A stretch of 64,000 nucleotides of DNA. Origin: Corythoichthys intestinalis. Taxonomy: Eukaryota; Chordata; Actinopteri; Syngnathiformes; Syngnathidae. Below are positions 23,765-56,700 of this stretch, piece after piece. Position numbers and translations under genes: made by a program. How positions within the stretch are numbered: the first letter of the stretch is position 1; each line of letters begins with the position of its first letter. The notes beneath the pieces are model-generated. The model was not told where the DNA came from and searched no databases. It worked only from the letters and a program-made list of their open reading frames with translations. The stretch spans positions 33,226,501 to 33,290,500 of the forward strand of contig NC_080408.1 in NCBI RefSeq assembly GCF_030265065.1, given 5' to 3'.

Positions 23765-23917
23765 CATGTCACAGGCCCGACAGTTCCGTAGTATTCTATG
23801 TAAATCGTCAGACAAAAAAAGCCAGACATTTTCATGAAATTATAAAACCGGCATGGACAGGATATAGAAAGTGGACATGTCCGGGCAAAAGAGGACGTTT
23901 GGTCACCCTACCTTAAC

Positions 23918-25427
23918 TAGACCGCACCAAGCATGAAGTACATAAAAAAGATGCAGTATTCAAAAATCTACATGGGCATTTGCTGTGGTTTAGTTAGTAA
24001 AATATTTTTGTCACACGACCAGTTCCTTTCTTTGTCACATTTATTTTCAACGACCTTCAACCCCTGTTATTGTTCAGTTTAGCTGGCCGAGAAACACTTT
24101 GCTCGGCTTGTTCGCCGGCAAAAGTCAGCCTCCTCACCTGGTTCACGTTCAACTTTTCTAAAGGAAAAAAAAATCGCCTGTGAGTTTCCTTTGGACGTCT
24201 GCAATACGACAATGACCTCCAACCTTGAAACATCATGTGAGTGTGTTGACGTATAGTAAGTGAATGTTTAATTGAAGTAGAAATAATGAATTTCTAAGCA
24301 TTTTGGAACCAAGAAGTCCGAGTGAAAGCTTGCCTGCTGACTGAAATGTGCCTTTCTGTGCTTAAGCGCTCATGGAACCTCGCTGATTTGAAAGTATCAC
24401 GTTAGGAAAGATTTTATTTTGTATAATTATGAAATGGCAAAGTGTCATTGAAGAACGATTGTAGTCCATGTCTCCATGAAGTCACCCCGCACATTGCTAA
24501 CAGTAACACGCACGAGCCTCCCACCAAGGCACACTTCACTGACAGCCAATCAGAGCAAAGTGTTGTAAATTAAATATTCAAATTGAATCCTGTCAGCTGC
24601 ATATTAATGAGAATAGAGATGTTACAGAAAGGCAAAGAAACGGACCAACTAAAACGGCATTCTGGAGACTTTCAATGCAAACGGCTATGCAAACCTGGTA
24701 AAATGGCATTCAAGGTTATCAAAAAAGAAAAAAAATGATAATAATTCAGTGCCACTTCAACCTCTTTAAGGTCTGGGTTCCACCTATGTGGTCATCCCAT
24801 TTTAGATCATATAGGCCACAATATCAACATTTCGTAAACAAGTTTCACCTATATGACCCAAAATGTTTTGTCCACACAGCCAGGATGCTAGGTCTAAATT
24901 ACCATATTATTTTCTTATTATTTATTTTTATTATTACTTTTATAAATTTTATGTCTGAAATAAAATCATAGATTAATGTTAATATCACCCTATTAAGGTT
25001 TACCATATAGTAAATCCATTTATACGCATAAATCCCACGCAATCATTCAAGACATGCAGGATGTTCTTTTAAAGCAAGCAGACAAGGACAAATGATTTTG
25101 TCCTGAGATGTAGTAACAATACATTTACGGGTTTTCCATTTGAATAATCATAAATAATTGTGCAAATGATTTTTAAAAATAGAAGAACGTGTTTACTTAG
25201 TTGTGTGTGCGTGTTTTTCTCCATACGAAGACGACAGGGATTTCAAATAAAGCAATCAGGCTGTGACTGAATGCGCTTCCAGGGAAGAATGTTCCAATTT
25301 GATGGTTACCGGTATATAGAATGAACTGCATAATGTGACGGTAATTGCGAAATCTGGAATATAATAGTCATGTGGACCTATTTAATGAAAGCTGAAGGTC
25401 TACACTTTGTCTACACAGTCACACCTT
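23918..25427. other. Intergenic, no gene recognised
   Basis: I see no coding exon, RNA gene or clear transposon. Base composition is even to AT-rich. Confidence 0.35.
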
Positions 25428-25610
25428 GATTTTTTTTCCAAATCCATTACACGGTGTAGAGATCATCTGTCATTATTCTCAGAAGTATTTATATTGTCAC
25501 TTGTCTAATTGATTTTTTTTTTTTAATAATTTTTTTTTCCAAATCCATTATACGGTGTAGAAAGGCATTTCTCATTAATCTCAGAAGTATTTATCCTGTC
25601 TCTTGTCTCA
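25428..25610. repeat. Two-copy tandem repeat of about 101 bp
   Basis: CCAAATCCATTACACGGTGT near 25439 recurs as CCAAATCCATTATACGGTGT near 25540. In both copies it is followed by TCATTA.TCTCAGAAGTATTT. Confidence 0.75.
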
Positions 25611-25976
25611 AGGGTTGACATGTTTCCCCTCATCACAGACCCAATAACCTACTGCTCATGGACAACGAGTTTGACCTGGTGTGCAGCTTGTGCCGTCATC
25701 GGATGTCACCATGTGTCCATGCATATCCCTGGCACAGAGACAAGTACTGGAGGTGGGGTAGCTTAGGCAAAATGGAATAAATGAGAACACAGTCTGGCCT
25801 GGCAGAGGGTGCAAGCGGATGAGTACGTCAACTCACTAATGGGTATGGATGAAAAATAACATTTATTCTGAGAAAAATCTTGAGGGTGTATCACATGTGT
25901 ATTTTAACTCCTACACACCCATTCTGAGGTAATATTATGAAAACTGAATAAAAGAAAACTCATACACAGATTAGTG

Positions 25977-25982
25977 TTTATT
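25977..25982 (-). terminator. Candidate SCP2 poly(A) signal
   Basis: An AATAAA on the minus strand lies about 490 bases after the SCP2 stop. It fits a normal 3' untranslated length but was not tested. Confidence 0.35.
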
Positions 25983-26468
25983 AAACATTGTGCAGGAATG
26001 GTGGTTTCAAAACGATTTTCATGTTTCCAGTTTTCATGAAGACAAAAGAGAAACACTAGAATGCAATTATGTTTAACCGCATGGTTGAAATGAAATGATT
26101 TGTTCATCAAAAGGGTTTAACTGGGTGAGGAATTACAGTTTGTCATGTTGTATTTTTTTCGTCTCTCGCTCTCAGATAAGTTCTGGCTTGTTGTGTCTTT
26201 CTCACCCGCGATTCCGTCAATATCACCACCTAACACTTATTGTATTTGATACAAAAAATATATCATCGCGGACAGTTTGACATAGCACTGGCTTTGCACT
26301 TCTGTATATATTATTTATATCACACAATTAATAGTCCGTATGAATGATTTACAGCTGAAATCAATATTCAAAGAGGCACACGTCACCAGTTACCTTTGAG
26401 CATATCACTACTCATGTCTGTCAGAAAATGTTTGACTCCAAGATTAATCTCCACTCACATTCCAGTAA

Positions 26469-46846
<20,378 letters not shown>

Positions 46847-47110
46847 GGTTCGAGATCTGTGTCTTGTAGTCCACCCCGACACTTGACAGCAGGACCACAA
46901 GGGCTTCCGGTGTTAGTACTCATTAGCAAAGATCGTCTATTAAAAAGTCGGGCGTCACAACGGTATGCTAGGCTGAGCGGAGCAAACGAACGTTGCAAAA
47001 AAAATAATTAATTAATTAATATATCACATCGACAGTATTCAGATAAACGTGTGGTTACACATGTCATATAAACGACGAGGCATAATACTTTTTTAAAAAG
47101 ATTTTTATGG
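46847..47110 (-). promoter_or_regulatory. Probable SCP2 promoter region with an ETS-like site
   Basis: Upstream of the SCP2 ATG, CCGGAAG on the minus strand (46904-46910) is an ETS/GABP-like site about 60 bases before the start codon. There is no TATA box at a standard place. Inferred from position only. Confidence 0.35.
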
Positions 47111-47195
47111 TGCTAAATCAAGGCCAACTACGAAGAGTGAGTACTCTTTCTCTGCAAAAGCTCAGTTTTGGGAAATGGTTGAGCATTTTTTACCT

Positions 47196-47272
47196 AGAAT
47201 AGAATAGAATAGAATAGAATAGAATAGAATAGAATAGAATAGAATAGAATAGAATAGAATAGAATAGAATAG
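47196..47272. repeat. (AGAAT)n microsatellite
   Basis: About 15 perfect copies of the pentamer. A 31-base A run follows at 47427-47457. Confidence 0.97.
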
Positions 47273-47422
47273 AGCTGTATATTGATATTGATGTAACGGT
47301 GCAAAAACGCTATAAAGGAACTGTGCAAATATTGCATAAACTATACCCTGATTATGCAGCAGTACCCAGATTGAGAGATTTCTAAAACATTGCTTTGTGA
47401 GATAGACCACATAATACCAAAA

Positions 47423-47460
<38 letters not shown>

Positions 47461-47866
47461 ATACTCTGACAACTTAAAGTTTAATAAATAATCAGAGGTA
47501 TAAAATCCGTTTGAAAACTCACATGTCACAGAGAAGGAAGGACTGTTGATACTTCCTCGAAGCTTGCAGAGTCGCAAGGCTAACAGTTTGCGTTTATTTA
47601 CAATGCATCTTATTCTTAAACCCGGAAACTCCAAGTTTTGGGGAGTTTCAGCCAGTAATATAGGCAAAACATGACCCGTGGTTTCTCTAGGGTTTATTAA
47701 GCAATAATTCTTTTATTTTTCCCGGCTAATAGTAGAATAGGTCCATTGCAATAATCAAATGTAGATTAAATTGAAGCCTAGATGACATTTTCATGGTCTG
47801 TCACACTGAGAATGCCCTTCATTTGGTTGATTTTGAAATCTCGTTATTAGACAGGACATTCAAATA

Positions 47867-49285
47867 CAATTGTGGTCAAAAGTTTACATACACTTGTGAA
47901 GAACATAATGTCATGGCTCTCTTGAGTTTCCAGTTATTTCTACAACTCTGATTTTTCTCTGATAGAGTGATTGGAACAGATACTTCTTTGTCACAAAAAA
48001 CATTCATGAAGTTTGGTTCTTTTATGACTTTATTATGGGTGAACAGAAAAAAGTGATCAAATCTGCTGGGTCAAAAATATACATACAGCAGCGCTAATGT
48101 TAGGTAACATGTCCCTTGGCCATTTTCACTTCAATTAGGTGCTTTTGGTAGCCATCCACAAGCTTCTGGCAAGCTTCTGGTTGAATCTTTGACCAGTTCA
48201 GTTAAGTTTGATGGCTTTCTGACATGTACTTGTTTCTTCAGCATTGTCCACAAGTTCTCAATGGGGTTTAAGTCAGGACTTTGGGAAGGCCATTCGAAAA
48301 CCTTAATTCTAGCCTGATTTAGCCATTCCATTACCACTTTTGATGTGTGTTTGGGGTCATTGTCCTGTTGGAACACCCAACTGCGCCCAAGACCCAATCT
48401 TCGGGCTGATGACGATAGGTTATCTTGAAGAATTTGAAGGTAATCCTCCTTCTTCATTATCCCATTTACTCTCTGTAAAGCACCAGTTCCATTGGCAGCA
48501 AAACAGCCCCACAGCATAATACTACCACCACCGTGCTTGACGATAGGCATAGTGTAATTTGGGTTAAAGGCCTCACCTTTTCTCCTCCAAACATATTGCT
48601 GGGCATTGTGGCCAAACAGCTCGATTTTTGTTTCGTCTAACCACAGAACTTTCCTCCAGAAGGTCTTATCTTTGTCCATGTGATCAGCAGCAAACTTCAG
48701 TCGAGCCTTAAGGTGCCGCTTTTGGAGCAAGGGCTTCCTTCTTGCACGTCAGCCTCTCAGTCCATGGAGATGCAAAATACGCTTGACTGTGGACACTGAC
48801 ACCTGTGTTCCAGCAGCTTCTAATTCTTGGCAGATCTGCTTTTTGGTGATTCTCGGTTGAATCTTCACCCTCCTGACCAATTTTCTCTCAGCAGCAGGTG
48901 ATAGCTTGCGTTTTCTTCCTGATCGTGGCAGTGAGAAAACAGTGCTATGCACTTTATACTTACAATTGTTTGCACTGTTGCTCTTGGGACCTGCAGCTGC
49001 TTTGAAATGGCTCCAAGTGACTTTCCTGACTTGTTCAAGTCAATGATTCACTTTTTCAGATCCATGTATGTATATTTTTGACCCAGCAGATTTGATCACT
49101 TTTTCAGTTAATCCATAATGAAGTCATAAAAGAACCAAACTTCATGAATGTTTTTTGTTACAAAGAAGTATCTGTTCCAATCACTCTATCAGAGAAAAAT
49201 CAAGAGTTGTAGAAATAACTGGAAACTCAAGAGAGCCATGACATTATGTTCTTCACAAGTGTATGTAAACTTTTGACCACAACTG
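47867..49285 (-). mobile_element. Tc1-like transposon, TTGTGGTCAAAAGTTTACAT type (broken)
   Basis: TA lies at 47865-47866 and 49286-49287. The ends are CAATTGTGGTCAAAAGTTTAC and the inverted AAACTTTTGACCACAACTG. Matching inner repeats include the words AAAAAAGTGATCAAATCTGCTG and TATCAGAGAAAAAT. At 1.42 kb it is shortened. It lies between SCP2 and CZIB, about 0.6 kb beyond the CZIB stop codon (on the CZIB 3' side). Confidence 0.9.
48131..49060 (-). pseudogene. Tc1 transposase pseudogene, shortened at both ends
   Basis: The N-terminal part is worn (MDLKK then stop, SLGAISKQLQVPRATVQTIV). A middle frame (48952-48749) gives LPRSGRKRKLSPAAERKLVR. The main frame (48730-48131) gives VLWLDETKIELFG (Ser changed to Leu), [25 protein letters not shown] and [11 protein letters not shown]. 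The expected end (..GNATKY) is replaced by SLPEACGWLPKAPN after a deletion. All three catalytic residues survive, but the protein is broken. Confidence 0.88.
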
Positions 49286-49499
49286 TAGGTGAAAGGTTAT
49301 ATACTGTATGTAATGAGGGAAGAGATTTGTTGATTATGACAATGTGAGTCAATTTGTTTGAGATACTGTATGCTGTATATCTCCCCTCATAACAACGACT
49401 GTACTTAAAATAAAAGTGTATTTCTGACTGAAATACCCCAACAGAAAAAACATAAGGGTGGGAAAAAATTCTCAACACAAGATTTGTATCATCTCAACT

Positions 49500-49505
49500 T
49501 TTATT
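49500..49505 (-). terminator. Candidate CZIB poly(A) signal
   Basis: An AATAAA on the minus strand lies about 360 bases after the CZIB stop; a second lies near 49535. Confidence 0.35.
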
Positions 49506-49860
49506 GAGGCAATTTGAAATAACTGAGCAATGGTTTTATTTCTATGTTCATGAACGTTTATGCCTGTCACACTAATCAAAAGGAGGAACAAAAGCCTTTT
49601 TCCTATGGTACGTTATATGCCCACTTACTAGTGTAAATACTGAATTTTTTTGATAAAAAATGGAAAAAGATTGATCAATTTTCATCCTCATCTCAGTGTG
49701 ACAAACAACTAAATTAGGTTTGGGTTTAAACCATTATGTCATCAACTCTTTGTCATCGCCACGTACACGGGGAGTCCTCTAAATTTTATTCCAGGTTTGG
49801 TGACAAACTTCAGAATCCATCCTTCAGTCCATAGAGTCAACTAATCCATATCATATAAAA

Positions 49861-51554
49861 TCAGCATTTGATGAACTTGTGCGTGACCTCATATATCCCC
49901 ACTGATTCCTTGACTTTCTCGTCATACTCTGTCCAATCCTGAAATGTGAAAAGCAAACATTTACAAGTACAACATGAGAAATATTTCAATCCCATTGGAA
50001 TAGGATTCAAATCGATATAAGAGGTATTTTAGAATACTACAATCATTACACAGTAAACATTGGAGTAAAGAAAATGATTTCAACATAATATTTTCATCCA
50101 AAAATTCCACTATTTCAAAAAATTCTGCAAGGATATATTAATTTATGAGCACGAGAGCAAAACCAGCTGAACAAATCTTACTTTTTCGAGTAGGTTCACT
50201 TCAGGAAACGCCGTTCCAGACTCTGCTCCCTGTGCAGCAAAGCCAGCCTGTGGTAATTTGGAAAGGAAAAGGATCATGTATGCATTCCTCGTTAGAAGAC
50301 ACAAATGTTATTTGGTAAAAAAAAAAATTAATTGTTCCTTACCTGTGGCTGGAAATCAACAGGCTCCAGACCCCGGCATTCAAACTGCACCATCGTCTTG
50401 AACTTTTCACTATCTTCAGCCTTCAATGAAGCACACATAGACCAATGGAAAATACATGTTCACAAACGATACACCTGAAAACTGGGTTACAAAATCTGTA
50501 CAGTTCCAGCCTTATTCTTACGTTATATGGTGTAATCGTGTCTTCTAGGATATCTGCATGACAGCATCATGTATGAGTCTACACAGATAGGATTATCAAG
50601 TTCAAAGAAATTGACACGCTACCCCTTACCGATAGAATTCTCCCTGGAACAAAGTTTACACTTCTGCACCATGCTGGCGCTTCCCCTTCCTCCTTTTAGC
50701 GGTGTGCTCTCCTAAGCAAACAGTTAACATACTGAGTATATGCTGCTTGAATGAGCAACAAAAATGACTACCACAGCGCACATGTCAAGGCTCTTTCTTA
50801 CCGCTAGGTTAATATACTGCCATTTATCTGGAATCTCTCCACAGTTTCCACATTTGAGCTGAATGAAGGAGAAACGCATATATCGGTATAAGTACACCTA
50901 TTACACTTAAGTTTCTATCTTGAATTCACATTGTATAGCACTGTTATTGTGAAGGGATTCAATTTACACCATGATGACAGTTTAAGGCTATATCGGTCAG
51001 CCCTCAACCTTTGAAGCAGTAGGGTATTGCAAAATTATTCAAAACTATTAATATACATATGATGGCATTTATGTAGAATTGTCTAGAATTCATAAACATG
51101 GTTAAAAAAAGAAAAAGTTACAATGTACCCTTCCACAAAGGTTTATATAAAACGATGCAAATATTAGATATTTAGTTGTTGTTTTTTAGCAAGCAGATGT
51201 ATTGAACCATTTCAAGAAAAACTTATACTCAATTATTTGAACCAGCTTTGTTTTTTGGGTAATATGTGCGTTTCTGCGTTGCTTGTCACTGTGATAAATC
51301 ATAAATGTGCCATACATCACAGGCATGAGTCTAGCAACAGTACTCAGAATGCTAGCAAGCAGACAGCCTACCTTTAGAAACCAGCGAAAGTCTTCGCCCA
51401 CTGGTCTCACATTTGTGACATTCTCTAGTGTAGCTTTGAACTGAAGTCCAAATTTCTGTTAGAAAAATGACAATAAATCACAAAGTGAATGTGCACAAAA
51501 GCGGTTTGTTTCAATGTTTACGAAGAAACGCGGAGAAGCTCTACGTACCACCAT
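49861..51554 (-). CDS. czib: CZIB (C1orf123 / UPF0587) zinc-binding protein, complete
   Basis: A small conserved eukaryotic protein with two CXXC zinc-binding pairs; its exact role is not well settled. Coding exons from the start: 51554-51549, 51455-51372, 50858-50802, 50711-50630, 50553-50522, 50420-50343, 50247-50182, 49938-49861. All borders are AG/GT and the phases close to 160 aa, the same length as human. The first exon supplies only two codons (MV), then KFGLQFKATLENVTNVRPVG. Zinc ligands are KCGNCGE (about residues 32-35) and QKCKLCSRE (about 66-69). The C-terminus reads YEVTHKFIKC. It lies between SCP2 and UCK2 on the same strand. In human the gene is also near SCP2 and SLC1A7. Confidence 0.97.
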
Positions 51555-51829
51555 CTTGGTTTGCCCTGCTGCTTTCAGGGAACCTCTGAAGTTCTCAACA
51601 TCACAAACGTCATAAATAAAATGGGCGATAATTTCTTGCTTTTAGTGTATTTGTATTAAAGATTTAATGTTTACGACCAAGCCCCGCTCCCCCCCCCCCC
51701 CAAAAAAAAATAAAAATGAGTTCAATTGAATTGAAATTAAAATAGCCCCAAAAAAAATCGTGAAAGTAATATGCTTTGACTCGCGCGCTAAAACTTGTTT
51801 TTACTGTACTTTAATATATAAATGTATGT

Positions 51830-52640
51830 TCAATGGCGCTCCCCCTATGGGGTGCCTTTTGTAAAGCAGCAGATTCTCAAAATTACGACATTTTCTCACA
51901 TTTAGCGCCACACAGTGTTTAAAATGGTGTGAAATTTTTAGTCCTTTTTTTTTTTTTTTTTTTGCACATTTACAACATTATTTAGCAACTTAAATTAAAT
52001 AAGAAGTTTGGGACCCGATTGTTTAAATCCAGAACTAAATATTTAATTTAAATATTAAACTTATATCCTAAATGTTAAATCAGGAAACGGTCGGAACTAA
52101 ATATTTAGCTTAATATGCAAATTCACATGACTGGAGCCCAGAAGTAACAAAATAAAAGCTGGAGCACACAAAATACTCTTAAAATACTTTCTCCTAAATA
52201 TGTATTTTACCTATATATGTGATTAGCACAATGACTCATGTCCAAGAGCAGACTGCCACCGTTGAGTAGGTTTTATTCGTTTTTAAGCAACATAAACAGA
52301 CAGTCTGAGCTGCTCCACCACCTTTTATTTTGTTACTTCCGGTCTCCAGTCATGTGAATTTGCATATTAAGCTAAATATTTAGTGCCAACCTTTTCCAGA
52401 TTTAGCATTTAGGATATAAATTTAATATTTAAATATTTAGTTCTGGATTTAAACAATCAGGTCCAAAACTTATTTAAAAATAAATAAGTTGCTAAATAAT
52501 GTTGTTAATGTGCAAAAAAAAAGTGACTAAAAATTTCACACCACGTTTATACACTGTGTGGTGCTAAATGTGAGAAAATGTAATTTTGAGCATGTGCTGC
52601 TTTACAAACGGCGCCCCATACTCCCCAGTGGAGAAATGAT
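51830..52640. repeat. Long foldback (inverted repeat) with arms of about 370 bp
   Basis: The left arm runs from GGCGCTCCCCCTATGGGGTG to about 52180. The right arm runs from about 52280 to GGCGCCCCATACTCCCC near 52630. Matching inverted stretches include TTTGTAAAGCAGCAGATTCT, CTAAATATTTAGCTTAATATGCAAATTCACATGACTGGAG (part) and ATTTAGCAACTTA. The spacer is about 100 bp. It has no coding frame and lies between the CZIB start and the UCK2 3' end. I could not find a clear target duplication. Confidence 0.85.
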
Positions 52641-52682
52641 AAGCAACAAAAATAATTCAGACATGACATTCGCTCACGTCAA

Positions 52683-53401
52683 TTTATTGACTGTTGAACA
52701 GTAACAAATTATGATGTCCGCATCATCCATGTACACGTCTTTCAAGTATTCTCAGCAGCCATCCTGTACATAATTCAGTCAACTGGACATACAAAACACG
52801 CAAGAAGGTATACAAAATGATTCAACGCTATTTTATTGGCTTTTGAAATCGAACCGCAAACTGGCGTGGTGGATACTCGCTGTGCATATTAACCTGAGGC
52901 AACTTTATGGAGGCATTGTGGTGGATGGATGTCGGTGGCATATGGCCACACAGATATTGCTGTGCATTATTTAGCCTTTTTTGTAACCTGAGTATAACTT
53001 ATATTTTTAAAATATAACCAAGTTTTTATGTTTTCTATGATTAATGTCGCTACACAGAGCAAGTGAATCACAGCCCATAAGATTTGCCCAATTATCAAAC
53101 AGCAATGCCATATACCATAGCAAGTTATCCCACTAGTTATTGGAAGAATTGGCGAAGTCTACCGTTTCCTTTTTACAATGTCACCGGCAGAGTAAATAGA
53201 TGCTGTAATGTTACACATTATACTTTGAAGGACCGGGGCAAACACTGAAAACCAGGAGGAAACAATACCAAGATTGTCATACAAATACAAAGTGCAATCT
53301 GAGTTTGTTCAACCTTGTCTTTGAGTCCACATCCTTTTCCGGCTCTAATTAAAACTCAAGTTTATGGTACTCGTGGACTAGTGTAGGTTCAAGTTTCATC
53401 A

Positions 53402-53442
<41 letters not shown>

Positions 53443-53791
53443 CTTTTATTCATCATCAGCATTAACTTCCATGAAGCCGCAGGGGATATAATGAAACCAA
53501 AGTTAGACTTGGAAGGACAATGCAAGCAAGGTTCTCATTAACCCAAGGTGATGATGAGACAAAAAGCTTCTTTTAAACTGACATAAATTTGAAGCCCATA
53601 ATTCAACAATTACAATAAATTGAATTGTAACTAATAGCAATGAGTAGTCATGTAATAAAAAAGGCATTTTTGATTCTCTCTGCAAATCCTTTTTTTCCTT
53701 TCACTCATCTTAAATACAGTGGTGCCAACAGGCATTATTTACAGCGCTGGCCCATCACCCCCCTTCTCCCCAGAAGAGAGGTGCTGCGAGG
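52683..53791 (-). other. Probable UCK2 3' untranslated region
   Basis: It follows the UCK2 stop. An AATAAA on the minus strand at 52683-52688 would give a 3' region of about 1.1 kb. It contains a 32-base A run (53407-53438, plus strand). Confidence 0.45.
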
Positions 53792-56700
53792 TCAATGTGG
53801 CCGACTGCTGGACTCGGACGTCCGACGTTGCCGGGGTGTGCCGTGACCGTTGGTGAAGCCGTTGTGACGCTTGTTTAGACCGCCATTGAGAATGTCTTGG
53901 ATGTGCTGTACGATTAGGTTGATGGCCACTAATGACGGAAAGCAAAACCGTAAGAAAGATAAATAAAACAGTCTAGGATCCATGGGATTCTAATAATAAA
54001 ATGTCTTTAACATAATAATTGAAGCATTACCAAGGTTATCTGCACCACGGGGTATTATCACATCAGCATACTTCTTCGTCTAGAGGAGGTAACCGAAACA
54101 AGGGGTCAATAACTTGAGAAGTGCGAGTGCCATGCTAAGTTGGCCACATCACATACTGGTAAACAGAACTCCTCGAAGGCCGGTTTCACAAACGTTATGT
54201 ACTGCGTCAGCACTTGCTCCAGCTCCCGCCCACGCTCACCGATATCTCTTAAAACTGGGGGGAAAGAAAAAAAAAAAAAATCAGCAGTCAGAAGACAGGA
54301 CGAATTAATCATACAGTTCCCCCAACGTAAAATAGAGGAAGCCCCAAATACTTCATACATTACCAATATTCATAATTATATTGAATATATAGCTGGGAAA
54401 TGACAGGAAATTAAATGATTAAGTGCCAAAAGACTGGATGTTGCGTCAATGAAACACTTTTTATCACTATGTGTCATTTCCACCTAGAAATACAAATCAA
54501 AATGTGGTTGGGGTAATTTCTCACTTTCAGAGTATTTGATCACTATCAAGTACTGTATCAAATGTTTTTTTCCACTTATCATACAAGGTTGTGCAAAAAT
54601 CTTCAAATAGCATACTGAGCAAGCTTTAAGATATAAACGTACAAGTACAAACCCTTTCCAAAAAATTAGATTTTCAAGGAAATGTAATTTTGATAAGTAA
54701 CTTTTCCACCGTGTTCCAATTCTTCCAAACGGTCTGTAGCTTTGATGTGAACAACTTTCAATAAGCTTTATATCTGTGTCGTATCGTGCACTTTTTATGG
54801 CTACACAGGTTTAAAGTTGAAAAATGGGGGGGGGGGGGGGGTTCTTGAAATAACACATTTTTACTGTAATTCAAATTGTGTTTATATCTACAAGTAAAGA
54901 AATAACGGTGCACTTAGGCTGCAAATGATACCAGAGCCTAAAAAAAAAACTATTTGCATTGCCTATCAAGGAAATGTATTCAAGTGCCCATCCCTTCGTA
55001 TCAGGTGAATACTATTTAGACACATTTTTACTGTAATTCAAATTGTGTTTATATCTACAAGTAAAGAAATAACGGTGCACTTAGGCTGCAAATGATACCA
55101 GAGCCTAAAAAAAAAACTATTTGCATTGCCTATCAAGGAAATGTATTCAAGTGCCCATCCCTTCGTATCAGGTGAATACTATTTAGATCAACAAATGCGC
55201 AAAAACAACTGAAACTAATACTAGTGTTTGTGTGCATCTTTGGTTAACCCGACCATGTTCCACACACCTCTTCGGGAGAGCCGCGTGTCTGGGTCGGTGT
55301 CGACAAAAAGCTTCATCTGGAACAGGTCACGGATCTCCTGCGAGTAAAACATAAGGATGCCCTCGAAGAGGACGACGTCAGCTGGATACACTGTGACAAA
55401 CTCGTCCTTCCTGAAACGCACACAAAGGTTTCCTGACATCATAACTAAATCAACCGGCATGAGTGCTCAGAAACCTGCGTCACACTAAGCACACATCAGA
55501 CAATAGCAGGTGTGCTCACCTGGAATGAGTGACAAAGTCATAAACTGGGATCTGGACAGTGTTCCCTTGTAGGATTTCCCTGAGCGTTTGCATGATTAGT
55601 TCATTGTCAAAGGCATCTAGAAGCAAGGAAAGGACACATGCTCAGATTTCTTAACTCGGGCTCAGGGGCACGTGGGGGACTGCCGCCGCACGTTTGGTAA
55701 CCCTCAGCCAACAGCTGTTTGACTCTGTCTCTGTGCAGCTGCCGCCGACTAAAAAGCCTGCAGACTGCCACGATTCCAAACGAGAAAAGGACCACTTAAA
55801 ATGATGGAAAGGCATACCTTACATGACAAAACTATAGACTTCACGCAATGAAGCATTTCATATACAAGTGATGAAGATTTATCTTAAACAGCAGCTCTAA
55901 AATGATTAATCGATTATTTGAATTGACTCATTTGAAGATTTATAGGTTGTTGATTAATCGATTGAGACAGCCCTACTGTAAATTTATCATTCATATCTAT
56001 TTTAAAATAGCAGTTCACAACATAAAAAAAGTTTGTATACCTGGATGATCAAAGTTGTACTGTCCCTTAAGTGCCTTGGCTTTCTGGTCAGCGGTTAACA
56101 CCTTGTAAAAGCTGTCCTGGCTGAGGATGGCCACCTGCCTCTGGTGATGGTCAATCTTATTTTGGCCCAGCAGCTCCATGATCTTCCCACAAACGGATGA
56201 CTGGAAACACAAATCAAGAGAAAGCGGGCAATGAGGAAGGCAAACAGATGTTATTGGTGCCTTGACAATTTGGGTGCGGGAAAAATAATTCCAATCAATC
56301 CAGTTCAATATGGATTTAATTGGTTCCTGTCCGGCAATAGGCAAAGCTGCCCTACAGGAGGACATCAGTGTCCTCATTGACCTGGACTCTTGGTGAATGC
56401 TGACAGGACAGTCTCCGACTGCACTACTGGTGTGTTCATCAAATTACTAACCACTACTGCATACTACCACTACAACACATGCTTCTCCGAATGTCAATAC
56501 GCATTCTGATGTTTTTAAGGCTAATCTTTTTTCAACAGCAAAAGAATGTCCAGGTGTACTTCCTGTATCACCTCATTAGCTTTCATTCATATAGACTGCA
56601 ATTTTATTTGGACCTGGAAGCTTGCTAGTGCTCCAATTCAAATAGTTTGACACCTATTGCCGCCAATGGTAGCAACTGGGTCAATGAAGAACAGATCTGG

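Larger units (their letters stand above)
21288..23910. mobile_element. hAT-like element with inverted ends, carrying two inserts
   Basis: The ends are TAGGGTGACCATATTTTGAT and the inverted GACGTTTGGTCACCCTA. The flanks share CCTTAAC (21281-21287 and 23911-23917), a 7-base duplication where hAT elements usually show 8. GAGGAC words sit inside both ends. No transposase is seen. Two younger elements lie inside (21906-22112 and 22516-23764). Without them the host element is about 1.2 kb. Confidence 0.8.

Noticed and set aside
54166-54308. Plus-strand frames over UCK2 exon 5
   Set aside because: Shadows of the UCK2 exon; the minus-strand frame has the conserved protein and splice sites.
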